DNA of 64,000 bases from Eutreptiella sp. 'Long Island Sound 2002' (Eukaryota > Euglenozoa > Euglenophyceae > Eutreptiales > Eutreptiaceae), in NCBI GenBank assembly GCA_964036045.1, contig OZ038389.1, forward strand, positions 37,581,998-37,645,997, in the 5' to 3' direction. The notes below the pieces were generated by a model. It saw only the letters and a list, made by a program, of their open reading frames with translations, had not been told where the DNA came from and made no database searches. The position numbers were made by a program, and so were the translations under genes. Positions 11,968 to 23,181 of this stretch are shown one piece after another. Position 1 is the stretch's first letter. Every line of letters begins with the position of its first letter.

Positions 11968-12366
11968 GAGATGGCGAACCGCCCCAGACGCAACTTAGCT
12001 ATTTGCGCAAACCCTGTGGAGCACCGAAGCGTGGTAATCCTTAACTGCGACACAACATAGCCATTTTTAGAGACGGGGAACCGCCCCAGTTGCAACTTAG
12101 CCATTTGCGCAATCCTTACGTGTGACACTACATAGCCATTTTTTGAGATGGGGAACCGCCCCATTTGCAACTTGGACATTTGCGCACACCCCATGGAGCA
12201 CCGAAGTGTGGTAATCATCAACTGCAACGCAACATAGCCATTTGTAGAGATGGGGAACCGCCCCATTTGCAACTTAGCCATTTGCGCACACCCCATGGAG
12301 CACCGAAGCGTGGTAATCATCAACTGCAACGCAACATAGCCATTTGTAGAGATGGGGAACCGCCGA
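11968..12366. repeat. ~102-bp tandem repeat, four units plus a partial
   Basis: Units start with GAGATGGGGAACCGCCCCA at about 11969, 12069, 12145, 12247 and 12350. Each contains GGAGCACCGAAGCGTGGTAA and ends in CAACATAGCCATTT. The unit starting at 12069 is internally shortened to about 76 bp. Confidence 0.9.
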
Positions 12367-12378
12367 ATTTTTAACTTC

Positions 12379-12605
12379 CCCAACTCGAGGGGCCACACCA
12401 AAGCGTGGGAGTCCGTATCCCCAACTCGAGGGGCCACACCAAAGCTTGGGAGTCCGTATCCCCAACTCCAGGGGCCACGCCAAAGCGTGGGAGTCCGTAT
12501 CCCCAACTCGAGGGGCCACACCAAAGCGTGGGAGTCCGTATCCCCAACTCCAGGGGCCACGCCAAAGCGTGGGAGTCCGTATCCCCAACTCGAGGGGCCA
12601 CGCAG
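12379..12605. repeat. 41-bp tandem repeat
   Basis: About 5.5 copies of CCCCAACTCGAGGGGCCACA plus CCAAAGCGTGGGAGTCCGTAT. The unit contains the XhoI-site palindrome CCAACTCGAGGGG, with some units CTCCAGG. An inverted single relative lies at about 15084-15115. Confidence 0.92.
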
Positions 12606-12639
12606 ACAAGTTAAACAATTCTATTGCCTTCAGGAAGGC

Positions 12640-14235
12640 ACCTTGAAGAGGGGAGAGGGACGACCATTCTGGAGCTGTCGAGTCTGGAAAACTACATAAG
12701 CAGGTTGTGCCCCAGCCCCCTTGGGAGCCCCCCCCTCCCCCCACACACACACACCCAAATAGGGTGAAAAACGTATAAAGAGGGGATAAAACATGCTTTA
12801 TATAGGACATTTGATCATTTTGGATGGTCACAGTATCAAAAAAAATAAGTTTCGGAAATTTCCATTGTTGAGCTGCCGAGGCTGGAAAACTGCATAAGCA
12901 GGTTGTGCCCCAGCCCCCTTGGGAGCCCCCCTCCCCCCCCCCGAAGGAACGCTGGGCTATTGCACGGGTGCACGAGAGGCAGTCAGCACAAAGCGCAGAA
13001 AGAAATTTGGCTCATCGGTGGCCTATAAGACCATAGGTACCTATTTGTCACGAAGATGAGACGGGAAGATGCCTGCGAATAGTCCACTAAGCAGGCAAAG
13101 GGCAGTGGTTGTGCAGCGGTACGTCTCAGACCACCACTATGCAGTAGCCCCTGGGTCCATCTGTCGATTAACTACTTAGTTCGCCCCCCCCCCCCACCAC
13201 CACCACCCAAATAGGGTGAAAAACACAAAGAGGGGATAAAAACATGCATTATATAGGACATTTGATCATTTTGGATGGCCAAAGTATCAAAAAAATCAGT
13301 TTTGGAAATTTCCATTTTTGAGCTGCTGAGGCTGGAAAACTGCATAAGCGGGTTGTGCCCTAGCCCCCTTGGGACCCCCCCCCCCCCCCCCAACAGCCAA
13401 ATAGGGTGAAAAACACATAAAGAGGGCATTCGTCTTTTAGCGTCCCCTGGCCTATTTACAGAGGTAGAGGGGCGGGGAGGTGGGTCGGAGGATTTGGGTG
13501 TACCTCGTCCCCCGCCCAACACCGAAATAGGGTGAAAAAAAAGAGGGGCTAAAAACATGCTTTACATAGGATACTTGAACATTTTGGATGGTCAGAGTAT
13601 CAAAAAAATCTGTTTTGGAAATTTCCATCTTTGAGCTGCCAAGGCTGGAAAACTGCATAAGCAGGTTGTGCCCTAGACCCCTTGGGAGCCCCTTGTGCGG
13701 TGACACGTGGTTGTGTCAAGTGATGATTGCGATCAAGAAGATTGCGCAGGCACCAACATGCACAGCCAAAGAAATGAGATCAAGGCTGATCACGGACCGG
13801 AGCGACCGGCCCTGGGCGCCTTTCACCAAAGTCTGCAACCAGAGTTGTGCGTCGGGACAATCTGCACATGCACACATGAAATGTTGCCCGCTCAGACTGG
13901 GCCAGCCACGCATGGAATGAGTTGCAGACTGTCTTGACACACTGCAGGAAATCGACTGTGGTGTCTCTCAGACATACAGCACGTTTCAAACGTCAAACAG
14001 GCCCCTCCCCCACCCCCTGGTGGGGGGCTCATGCGTACAGCGCAACAGGTGGACCAGCCCCCCCCCCCGACACCCAAATAGGGTGAAAAAAACATAAAGA
14101 GGGGCTATAACATGCTTCGCATAGCATATTTCATCATTGTAAGTGGTCAGAGTATCAAAAAAAATGTTTTGCAAAAATTTTCCATTTTTGACCTGTAGAG
14201 GGTGGAAAACTGCTTAAGCAGTTTGTGCACACACC
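12640..14235. repeat. Dispersed ~170-bp repeat family, five copies, bounded by poly(C)
   Basis: The core AAATAGGGTGAAAAAC recurs at about 12756, 13207, 13399, 13524 and 14076. Where complete, each copy continues through CATAAAGAGGGG, ATTTGATCATTTTGGATGG, TATCAAAAAAA and GGCTGGAAAACTGCATAAGC to TTGTGCCCYAGCCCCCTTGGG. Copies are preceded by runs of 8-16 C residues, and the spacing is irregular, so this is a dispersed or nested family rather than a simple tandem. Stretches between copies (for example 12950-13170 and 13700-14040) show nothing recognisable. Confidence 0.85.
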
Positions 14236-14244
14236 AAATGCCAT

Positions 14245-14645
14245 TGAACCACCTACAAACAGCAATTTTGAAGCTTTTGAGGGGCCCATGGCTCAGGCTA
14301 GATGGGCCCAGTGGCCACTACGTGGGTCCCCATGGGTGCTCAAGTACCCGTATTGTCACTAAATCATCACCCAAACCCATCCCAGGGGCGATAGAAGGGT
14401 TTCGGAAAAAGGCAAAATTTCGGAAATCTTGTAGGTGTCACTAAACATCCTACACAACGGCAATTTCGAGGCTTTTGGGCGGGCCATGGCTCAGGCTATA
14501 TGGGCTTGGCAGCCACTACGTGGGTCCCCATGGGTGCTCAAGTACCCGTGTTGTCATTAAATCATCACCCAAACCCATCCCAGGGGCGATAGAAGGGTTT
14601 CGGAAAAAGTCGAATTTTGGAAATCTTGCAGGTGTCACTGAACAA
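14245..14645. repeat. ~198-bp direct duplication
   Basis: Two adjacent copies (about 14245-14443 and 14444-14640) share CCATGGCTCAGGCTA, GCCACTACGTGGGTCCCCAT and GATAGAAGGGTTTCGGAAAA. A third copy breaks off at about 14650 in a G run. Confidence 0.9.
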
Positions 14646-15228
14646 CCTTATCCAGCGGGGGGGGCGACTGGGGTACATGGAGTTGGGACCCGGGACCCGC
14701 GCCATGGGTTAGGGGGTCCATGTACAAGAAAAATGTTGCCCCGGTCCTGGGTCCAAATCCACACACAGCACCCAAAATACGCAAAGAAGTTTTGACCCCC
14801 CCCCCCACCCCGGACACCCCCCCCCACCCACACCCCACACCCCAAAAAAGGGGTACCCGGGTACAGGGGGCTAAAGGGGTCAAAAACGAAAAATTCATTG
14901 GGGGATCATTTTCTCTCCTAAAATGATGATTTTACAAGGGATTGGACATCCAGTACCATACCTTGCGGTATTGTACGCGAATGACCCCAAAAAGGGGGGG
15001 GGTATATGGTGTACGCACCTGCGCTTGATCTAACAACCCTCTTTGAGGTGATTTTGCCTCCCACTTTCTTTTTTTTTGACTCCCACGCTGCGGTGTGGCC
15101 CCTCGAGTTGGGGACGGAGACGGGTTTTTGAGAGATAGTGGGTTGGGGGTATGGCACCAACGGCGCCCCCTTTTTTTCACATGGCGCCGACAGCGCCCCC
15201 TTTGTTTAATGTATGCTTCCTTTTCATC
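14646..15228. other. Poly(C)/poly(G)-rich spacer, no gene recognised
   Basis: Contains C runs at 14800-14825, a 41-bp-unit relative in inverted orientation near 15084-15115, and a 26-bp direct repeat (GGCGCCRACRGCGCCCCC) at about 15150-15200. No coding evidence. Confidence 0.55.
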
Positions 15229-15360
15229 AAACCATCAGTGCCTTTGAGCGCCAGATTAGCAAGACGAGGCGCTATCCAAATGTCGTTTGTTGCGAAGTGC
15301 TTTCCAGCGGAAGATTAGCAACACGGGCCACTATATAAATGCTGTTTGTTGCGAAGTGAA
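15229..15360. repeat. Short direct duplication
   Basis: Two imperfect copies of about 60 bp share CCAGATTAGCAAGACG / GGAAGATTAGCAACACG and TGTCGTTTGTTGCGAAGTG / TGCTGTTTGTTGCGAAGTG. Confidence 0.7.
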
Positions 15361-15699
15361 GGCCCTGCATTCGGAGCAAAACCCCGGCCCAAGTGCAACG
15401 CCAAATTCTTTTTGGGGCAAATGTTCTGCGTTCTTTCTTTCATCTTTCTTGTTCTCTTTTCCACGTAAGGGTGTCAGGAGGTTGCTCTGTGCGTTTTTGA
15501 ATTCTCCTAAAAAATCTGAGTGTTTTGGGTATAAACACATGTGGTGAAAACAAAACTTCGCCCTGTACCGGGTTCCTGAAACAAACTCTCCGGCGCTGAC
15601 AAAGCACATTGTTCCGTGTAACAATTTTGGGGTCCGTAGAGGGGGGGGGGTCCCCCCCCCCTCCCTTTGGGGTCAGGTCCTGACCAGGATCGGCCCCCG

Positions 15700-15925
15700 T
15701 GTATGCCGCAAGAGTTCCACTGCCCGTTGCTCCCTGCAATGCGGCATTGTGCCGCAACAGCCCCACTGCCTGCTGCACAGTACAGCAGTGTACTGAGGGA
15801 GTTCCACCACGCACTGCCCCCGACAATATGGCAGTATACCACAAGGAGTTCCACTGCCCACTGCCAGCTACAGTGCGGCACTGTACAGTGGGGCAGCCCA
15901 ATGTCCACTGCCCACTGCCCATACC
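15700..15925 (+). repeat. Second cluster of diverged 47-bp satellite relatives
   Basis: About five degenerate units with the words GAGTTCCACTGCCCGTTGC, CACGCACTGCCCCCGAC and GAGTTCCACTGCCCACTGCC at near 47-bp spacing, more than 6.7 kb away from the main array. GCAGTATACC links this cluster specifically to the one at 9.9 kb. Confidence 0.75.
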
Positions 15926-15984
15926 AAACCATACATCCCACCATCCCACACCCCACCAAACCACATTGCATGGGGATTGCAACA

Positions 15985-16279
15985 TACCATCTTCATCACA
16001 GTCGTCATAATTGGAAGAACTACAGGACGACGCATTTGAGGAGGTGGATGCAGAGGATATGGGTCCTGGCGATGACAGAAGCAAATCCCCCACAGGCCCT
16101 TGCATGGGGGTGCTGGGAGAAGATTCCGATGATTCCGAAGGAGACTTCGAAAATGTCGGCGACAACGGTGTATCAGACTGCTGCAAAGAACATGTACGGT
16201 TCACACAAAGGAGGATCTCGTCAGCCTTAGCTTGAAGACTGGACGGCTTTGTCCCATTCCTATTCCTCAGTATGCCCAA
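15985..16279 (-). CDS. Possible Ser/Pro/Asp-rich coding fragment
   Basis: The N-terminal ~98 codons of a longer minus-strand frame give a Ser-rich, low-complexity but non-repetitive peptide (SKSPSESSESSPSTP ... SSNYDDCDEDG). Beyond it the frame runs into satellite-like sequence, so the downstream part is not credible. The Ser-rich/acidic character resembles the tail of the remnant at 10.6-11.9 kb. No domain or function recognised; it may be chance. Confidence 0.22.
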
Positions 16280-16464
16280 TACTAACGCGCTTCGCAGCGC
16301 TTTTTCAGATGGGGCAGCGTGCAGGTGACAAGTGTACCGGGGGGGGGGGGGGATTAATTTGAGGGGTTTTTTTTTGGTAAAGCTAAAATTAGGGGGGGGA
16401 ATATTTGGAGCGGGTCCTTAGAAATGAAGGAAAATTTTGGTATAAGGTCCCTTGCTGTTGCTTC

Positions 16465-16592
16465 CTAGTGGATGGCTACTGTTATTTCCTTGTGGCCTCT
16501 GGATGGTTGCTGATATTTCCTGGTGGCCTCTGGATGGTGGCTGTTATTTCCTGATGGCCTCTGGATGGTTGCTGATATTTCTTGATGGGCTT
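16465..16592. repeat. 31-bp tandem repeat, four units
   Basis: Units of the form GGATGGYTRCTGWTATTTCC plus TGRTGGCCTCT alternate between two variants (TGGCTGTTATT and TTGCTGATATT). Confidence 0.85.
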
Positions 16593-17039
16593 CTCCTGCA
16601 GCCCATGCCTGGTGCACACAGTTTGACACATCACATCCTTAAAATTGAAGAAAATATTTGGTACAAGGTAGGGCTTCCAAATTTGTCCACATCAAATTGG
16701 TCACCCCCTAAATTATCCCCCCCCCCCCCGCGGTATTCTACTGCCATGATTTGGTGACAATTTGGACGTGGTTTCGTTAGACCTGTGGAAGTATCTTGCA
16801 AACTCGAGCGAGTGCTCCATAAAGGTAGGTCGTGGACACTCACGAACAACAGACTGGCAGTCTGTTAAAGACCCCTAGAAACTTAGGGGGTAGGACCTTG
16901 AGCACCACAAGGGCACTTCGCTGGGTTGCAACTTCACTTGGACAAGCCATTGCGGAGGCTGTATTCGCCCAGGAAAGCACCGCAAATTGCATGTGCTGGT
17001 ATCACGTGTCACACACAAGACGATACACAGGAATGCTCA

Positions 17040-17345
17040 TGTGGATGTTGCAGGTGGAGCACGGGGGGGGCGACCCCTCGGTTCTGGACGCCAACTACCC
17101 CCCCAACTAACTGTTGGCCGGAGGCCCCTTGGGGGGGGGGGCATCTGAGGGGGGGGTTCAGGGAGGGCGAATTGGGGGGGTATGGGAGGGGCTGGGGGGG
17201 GGGGGGCTCCAGGAGGGTCGGTGGGGGGGGGGGGTCCAAGTGGGGCAATTCGGGGTGGTGGTGGGGGGGGGGGGGTCCAGGTTGGGCGATTTGGGGTGTT
17301 GGGGGGGGCACAGGCTCCCCTTACCTCCCCTTGCCCTCCCTCTAA
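17040..17345. repeat. Poly(G)-interrupted repeat block
   Basis: G runs of 7-14 separated by short mixed words. It begins with a segment (CTCGGTTCTGGACGCCAACT ... AACTAACTGTTGGCCGGAGG) that has a rearranged relative at 17718-17820, where part is in direct and part in inverted order. The long translations here are low-complexity Gly/Pro. Confidence 0.7.
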
Positions 17346-17354
17346 CCATACCAT

Positions 17355-17565
17355 CACCATAAACCTAACCCTAACCTTTGCAGCCAGTTGGTTTGGCCAT
17401 GCCAGCCATGTTGATTGGGCTGAACAAGATCCGCCCAATTTCGTTCATGGCTGCTTTTGCCACATCATTGCTCTCCATTTTGGACCCCAACACTCACTCT
17501 GACCCTAGCCTAGGGTGAGAGCCAGGGCTAGGGTTAGGGCTAGGGTTAGGGTTAGGGTTACGTGT
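17355..17565. repeat. Interstitial telomere-like repeats (CCCTAA / TTAGGG)
   Basis: CTAACCCTAACC at about 17364-17375 and GGGTTAGGGCTAGGGTTAGG plus GTTAGGGTTA at about 17527-17560 face each other about 150 bp apart. This matches TTAGGG-type telomere repeats with some variants (CTAGGG). Telomere type is only weakly informative about taxon. Confidence 0.7.
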
Positions 17566-17699
17566 AGGGATAGGAGTAGGCTGAGGGTTGGGGGTGGGTG
17601 TTGGAGTCAAGGTTGGGTTTAAGGATAGTGTTGGGGTGCAAATTGAACAAAATTTTCCTTAGGGCACCTTTGGTGTTCATGTAGCATCGGGCGCCTTCG

Positions 17700-17835
17700 G
17701 CGCCCATGGACGCCTGAGGGCGACACCTTTGGCAACTAACTGTTGGCCGAAGGCCCCTGGGGGGGGGGGGGGGGGCAGGGGTAGTTGGCGTCCCAGGACC
17801 CGCGGAGTCGCCCCCCCCGTGAGGTGGAGTAGTGG
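17700..17835. repeat. Rearranged relative of the 17.07-kb segment with a 16-G run
   Basis: AACTAACTGTTGGCCGAAGG is in direct orientation to 17104-17127. After a G run, GTAGTTGGCGTCCCAGGACC is the inverse of 17069-17098. The two halves have been inverted relative to each other across the poly(G). Confidence 0.65.
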
Positions 17836-17839
17836 AGTG

Positions 17840-19970
17840 TCGCAGCATGGCTCACGGAGCAGCCAAAGGCAAGCTGGACGCCGTACCAGAGTGAGTTGAT
17901 GGAGGAAGCTCTCCAGTTGGTAAATAAATGAAGTGAGTGCGCGCAACAGCGCAATGCGGATCACGTCGTGACTTAAAAATGCGGAGTGTCCAGAAATTCG
18001 GAGGAAAGAGGGGGGGGGGGGGTTCCGTAAAGCCTGATTGATGGGGCACTGTGCAGTACAACCAGTGTCCAGTGACATGTCGTTCCTGTGACCTGTTTGT
18101 GGAGGGAAGTGGGGATAGACGCGATGGACTTGACGTCCCCAGGGTCTCGGGGGTCCCTAACCAACACGGCAAAGCAGCAGGATGATTTGGACAGTCACCA
18201 CCAGCGGTAGCGAGAGGGGTGAGGGACGCTGGGTCCTGATGCAAGACCCTCCCACCCCAATGGACCCAAAGGCATTCATCAGCTCTCACTGACTCCATCA
18301 GCTGCGGACTTCAGCTGCTCTTCTCAGAAAACCTGAACTTCCCCAGGAGTCAGCTGTTTACCGCTTGCTACTCAGTTATATCTGCCCCTGTCATACCCAG
18401 ACCCCGGTAGGAACCAGCTGCGTGGAATGCACAGCTTGGAAAGGCTCAGCTCTATCGCATCATGTCTGATCTGGCAGACTCGTCGCAGCTCTTGTCGTTC
18501 AGGTCCTTGAGGTGGGTCCAGGATGCGTTTTCTACCTATCACCAATGTGTGCGCACAACGCCTTTCCCTGGCTTTCCTCACCACCTAGGCATACTTGTGC
18601 CCAGGCATGCATCCCTTGCCACCACCAGAGGCATGTATTCACCAGCTTTCTGACAGGGAACCATGTTTGGCGCACGACCGTTGCAAATCGTTCGTTCTTC
18701 CCCAAACGGGTGAACCCAAAGACATGGCAGCAGTTCTTTTGAGGACCACCCAACTCCGCAGTCCCACTCCCTGTGGGGTGGCACAGATTCAGCAGGATTC
18801 AGGTGGAATGCCGTATCACCCTGTGCATGCTGCGCACTATCCATCATTACAGGGTTGCGGGCATGACCTGTTGGTATCGGAAGTCCCCAAATAGGTGGGC
18901 CACTTTCTCATTTGGGATTTGCACATGAGCCGACACGAGACTGCTGGCAGTGGAGCTGCTTTTAACGCGGGTGAAGCTGCGAGACACAGACATGCACTGC
19001 AAGTCCCCATCTGTACCACAGCAGGGCACGGCGGAGGTGAAGCATCTACAGAGACGATGCTGGGCCCCCGGTCTGCTCACACAGGAGCGGGTGTGCTAGT
19101 CTGCTGGTCTGAGTTGGCAGTCATTGTGTGCGTCGCGCGTATGTCACATGAGGACTGGTCCATGCTTCTTGGCCCAAAACAGGGTCTTGCTGCACATCAT
19201 TTGTGCGCTGGAGGGAAGGTGGTACTCATCATTCTTTGGTGGCGGGCGGTGGAGGGTGCGCAGTATGCGATTCGCAGACGGCCTTGAAATCTCCGCTGAA
19301 TGCCCTATTTGCGTGCGTGAATTGTGCAATGGGGCGGATTTCACACAATTTCACATGAATCCGGGTCAAACTTGCGTGAATTTACACGTCATTCCCTGAG
19401 AATTGTGCAATGCACCCACATTCACATGTGAATCCCTCAGTGAAACAGGGGTCCACAAAAGGTACGTAGCCTCTCAGATAGATATCTCTGTGATGGATAT
19501 CCGTCTTTCTGCCAGTCTCGGCGTGACCAGTAGTTCATGTTGCAGAGAGGACGTTTGCCGCAGGTTTCTCTCCAAAAGATAAGCACTTGACCGCCCCCCC
19601 CCTCCCCCCCGCATTTCTTGCGCGGAATACTTCAGAGCATTGCAAGAGGCCGCATGGCAAAGGAAAAACAGGGAAATTAATGAATCTTTCACTTGCCGCC
19701 TGTTGTTTGTTGGCACTGGGGCACGGGCCGTGCCCTTCACTGAAGTGGTGATGTCCTCTTTCTACATGGTTTCCCATGACGCACGATGCCACTTTACTCT
19801 TAAAATTGAGGAAAGCCTGGGGGTCCGGTTTGGCAGCCGGCAGTCAATTGACGGCATTCGGCAATCAGCCAAAGCTTTTTGGTGGTCAACCATTGCCATG
19901 TGACAAAACGAGTTCCGGTTGTGTAAAGTGAGTAAAGTGAGGCGAGGTGCTGACTCTCTACTACTGTTTG
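17840..19970. other. No gene recognised
   Basis: Unique-looking sequence with open frames up to about 148 codons on both strands, none with a motif I recognise. Includes C runs near 19590-19610. Some minus-strand peptide between 18372 and 18850 looks less repetitive than average but is frame-broken. Confidence 0.4.
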
Positions 19971-20004
19971 TGCATTTGTTCAATTGCTGCTGCCTGAGAG
20001 CCTT

Positions 20005-20038
20005 GCCCAATCAATCAATCAATCCATCAATCAATCAC
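20005..20038. repeat. (CAAT)n microsatellite
   Basis: Run of ATCAATCAATCA with one CATCA variant. Confidence 0.9.
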
Positions 20039-20384
20039 ATATCACAACATCCCAATTGCATATCCCCCCTTGTACATACAACGCTCTGTCCAAACGACCT
20101 GAGGCGTTGCTTCCGAAGAGGTCAATGCCTTTGTTGCCGTTTGCACAAAGAGGGGTGGGGTGGTGAAGTGGGTGGAGCGGCACGGACCCATTCAACATCC
20201 AATGTAGTATGCAGTGCAGCCAGGGGACCCAGGACACAGCACTGCCCGCAGCCAAAATGCACAGTGCCATGGGGTGCACCACAAGCTCCGGTTCTTAGGT
20301 CAGTCAGGGAAAGGCCATGCACCAAAAGAGACGCACTGTCGTGCGCGGTGGTCTTCGAAGGGAAAGGGAGGCCACGTGGGTGTG

Positions 20385-20512
20385 ATCGGGTGTGATCGGG
20401 TGTGATCAGGTGTGATCAGGTGTGATCAGGTGTGATCGGATGTGATCGGATGTGATCAGGGGTGATCATGTGTGATCAGGTGTGATCAGGTGTGATCGGG
20501 TGTGGTGTGATC
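20385..20512. repeat. 10-bp tandem repeat GTGTGATCGG/GTGTGATCAG
   Basis: About 12 units with A/G variation at the ninth base, each carrying a GATC tetramer. It is followed by two 20-bp units (CCAGYGTTTGCATGATTCC) to about 20560. Confidence 0.93.
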
Positions 20513-21279
20513 CAGCGTTTGCATGATTCCGTCATCCAGTGTTTGCATGATTCCCTTCTGGAGGCAGACCTCAGCTTCTTGCACTGGGCCACCTCCTGCA
20601 CAAGCGTCATCATCTTTCTCCTGGGGCTTCGGCCCCAGCCCATCGGCACAGAGTCAGGAGAAGGGCTGGGGGTACCGATACCGATCTCCGGATTCTCAAC
20701 GGCGGGGATGGGGATGCTGACGCTGCCCTTCGGTGTGCCGGGGGTCTCATGCTGGTGGCTGGGGTCCCGCTGAGGGCACGGGGTGGCATGGAACAGGGTA
20801 ATGGCCCTTAGCGTATCGTCCGCACTCCATGTGATGCACTGCTGCTGTCCTGTGAACGGACATGGGGGGCGGTTCCGACGAAACACGGCCATCTGCCGGC
20901 GCATACCCCAATTTGGCCTGGCACACGCACACACTCGTTGTCTGGACTTCTTGTCAGGCCGTACAAAAAAGAGAGGGAACAGTCATAGTGTAAATCAACA
21001 GAGCCTCTGGCAGCTTCGCTGGACCAGAGGCCTGCAGCAGCAAAAACACAATGCAGCCCATGTTACGGCTCCAGATCAGTAGGGGGGGTCAGGACAGGTC
21101 AAATCAAACATCCCTGTGCCCTGCATCGCCAGGGAAGGGGAAGCCAGATTGTATACTACCAACTCCTAACGAATATTGCCAGTCCTGCTACATTGGACAA
21201 GAAAGGGGAGGGATGAAAGTGGAGCAGGACGTAACCGTGCTCTCACACTAGAAACAGTCTTGTCTAGCGCGAGCAAACA

Positions 21280-21335
21280 CACGCACGCACGCACGCACGC
21301 ACAGGCACCCCCCCCCCCCCCCCCACACACACACA
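21280..21335. repeat. (CGCA)n, 17-C run and (CA)n composite
   Basis: ACGCACGCACGCACGC, then C17, then ACACACACACA. Typical of the microsatellite mosaic in this window. Confidence 0.9.
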
Positions 21336-21658
21336 ATTGCGAAACACAGCACAACAATAGTGGCTGAGTGTGAATCCTCGTCAGTTGGAGTCAAACAAAA
21401 GACATGTTCAACGCCAATAGGCGCCTTTCTGTAGGAAGCAGGCGCCAGCAAATGTCCGAACTCTTACCTGAACAGCAGAATGAGGCACTGCACTGCCAGA
21501 ATGGCAGCTCAGCCTCATTCGGATCGGGTCAGTCACAACCAGGTTGCTGGGTCAGGCGACTCCTGCGGACCTGACCCTGTATGATGCACTATGCCACGCG
21601 CACGTGTGACCACATCAGCTCACACCGCTCACAGTGATGGAGTTCGGGCTCTACCAGG

Positions 21659-21964
21659 TACACACACACACAATGCAGCAATGCAAAGAAAGAGACTTTC
21701 TCAACAAGAATTCATGTACCTGTAGTGTCGTCAATGAATAGTGTCAAAGGAGTGTATTGGAGTAAATGGAATGTAGGCATTGACTTCACTCAAGAGTTTC
21801 GGTCTCAAACATAAAATGCATTGATTCAAGCAGTGACATCAGCGAGTCAACGTATGTATCACTGATACATTAGTCTGAAGTCGTACTGACAAAACAGGGA
21901 TTCTCCACAATACTAGTTGCAATCCTTTTCACAATCCTAATCCTTATCACACACACACACACAA
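21659..21964 (-). repeat. R1, terminal repeat at the 3' end of the dimer
   Basis: R copy bounded on both sides by (CA)n (21659-21672 and 21948-21963 in plus orientation). It differs from R2 and R3 by a T/C change in GGAATGTAGG and by a shorter ATTAGTCTGAAG where the others have ATTAGTCGGGTGAAG. In sense orientation it starts 12 nt after the stop of the RT 3' frame and ends in TGCATTG(TG)nTA before unrelated flank, so it lacks the body continuation seen after R2 and R3. Confidence 0.9.
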
Positions 21965-21975
21965 AATCCCCTGCA

Positions 21976-23181
21976 TCACCTGCGACAACGTCGTTTCGGG
22001 AGGGGATGTTGTGCTATGTCTATGAGCGCAGTCAAAGCAGTGTGAGGGGTCATAGATTGCGGTAGCATGTGGGAATCAATGGGTCGTTTGCCAGTAGTGG
22101 TGGGGAATGACTTCGGTGGGGTTTGTGACTGGAGGTGCGGTCGTTTTGGTCTGGAATGTAGTACAGATGGTGGTCGTGGTCGTTTGGTGTTGTGTTGTAC
22201 TGGATGGTGGGCTGCATGGTATCTCCAGTGTCCGCCAGACGGAGGTAGAGGTCTGGGAGTACTTTTACCAGGAAAAGGTCCCACACACCACGAGAACGAA
22301 GTTTTCGCTAGTGCAGAACGAATCCATCGTTTGTGGTTGAGACGTCTGAAATACAGCAATAGCAAACTGAAGTGTTGTAGTGGTACAGAGCAACCAATGA
22401 AACTGGCAAAAGCAAGTATCGGGCAGGGCACAGAGGAATGATGGTACTGCAGAATAGGCCAGATGCTAACAAAAATAGACTTGGACAGAAGCACTGCAGT
22501 ACAAAATTCAGGTGGGGAGCAAAACGGAATAATATACCGAACCCAGAGAAGAGGAAGAGTGGAACGGATGGTTGGGGGAGGAAAGATAGTATCTTGCATG
22601 TCCTTCAGAGAAATAGCATCAGGGAAGAATGCAAGTACAGATGGTGCCGTAGGTGTAGATTGCAGTGACAAAGCCTTTGTGAGATTTATGGAACGAAAAG
22701 TGCAGAATTTAGGGGGAATGGCAGGAATCCAGGGCAAAGTAGCATAGAACTCTTTCCAGGGGGGGAGAGAAGATTGGGAGAAGCATCGGTAAGTGGTACG
22801 GACTTTCGGTAACCACCAGGACGTCGGATAATGGTTCCGCTGCATTTCCCAGATTGTGTGACTCAGATTTGAAAGGAATATGGAGGGATGTGTTTGCAGA
22901 GAGGAAGAAAGACCCAGTAAGTTGTGTAACATACCTTGAATCACCCTTTTGGCGTACATGGAGTTGACGGCAGGGTATCGGGACAATGGTATTCGGTTGG
23001 TCAAGTGAGAGAGGAGACATTTGTTTTTAAGACCCCAATGTATATCCGAGTCAACGCACAGAATTTGAAACTGGAGGGAGGTAAAACTGGTACCCAGTTG
23101 CTCTACCGTTAGCGGTACACCGTAAGTACGGTGCAACAACCGATGTACAATGCGTATGAGAGCAATTGGGTCGCCGGGCAT
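21976..23181 (-). CDS. RT thumb/C-terminal region in a third frame, copy 1 (ORF3)
   Basis: 401 codons from an ATG that overlaps the 3' end of ORF2 by 73 nt, in the -1 frame relative to it. The peptide directly continues RT-like sequence after motif C (GVPLTVEQLG...LQFQILCVDSDIHWGLKNKCLL), consistent with the RT region that follows motif C, then a hydrophobic middle and a basic Pro/His/Arg-rich tail (KRRCRR end). It must be fused to ORF2 to make a complete RT. The -1 frame is closed by TGA just upstream of the motif C Asp codon, so any shift must occur within about 100 nt. No canonical slippery heptamer is present there. The stop is 12 nt before (TG)n and R1. Confidence 0.7.
   Translation of the reverse strand: MPGDPIALIRIVHRLLHRTYGVPLTVEQLGTSFTSLQFQILCVDSDIHWGLKNKCLLSHLTNRIPLSRYPAVNSMYAKRVIQGMLHNLLGLSSSLQTHPSIFLSNLSHTIWEMQRNHYPTSWWLPKVRTTYRCFSQSSLPPWKEFYATLPWIPAIPPKFCTFRSINLTKALSLQSTPTAPSVLAFFPDAISLKDMQDTIFPPPTIRSTLPLLWVRYIIPFCSPPEFCTAVLLSKSIFVSIWPILQYHHSSVPCPILAFASFIGCSVPLQHFSLLLLYFRRLNHKRWIRSALAKTSFSWCVGPFPGKSTPRPLPPSGGHWRYHAAHHPVQHNTKRPRPPSVLHSRPKRPHLQSQTPPKSFPTTTGKRPIDSHMLPQSMTPHTALTALIDIAQHPLPKRRCRR

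Noticed and set aside
20476-20934. 152-codon minus-strand frame with a basic C-terminal half
   Set aside because: Ends inside the 10- and 20-bp tandem repeats, no motif; not enough to call a gene.
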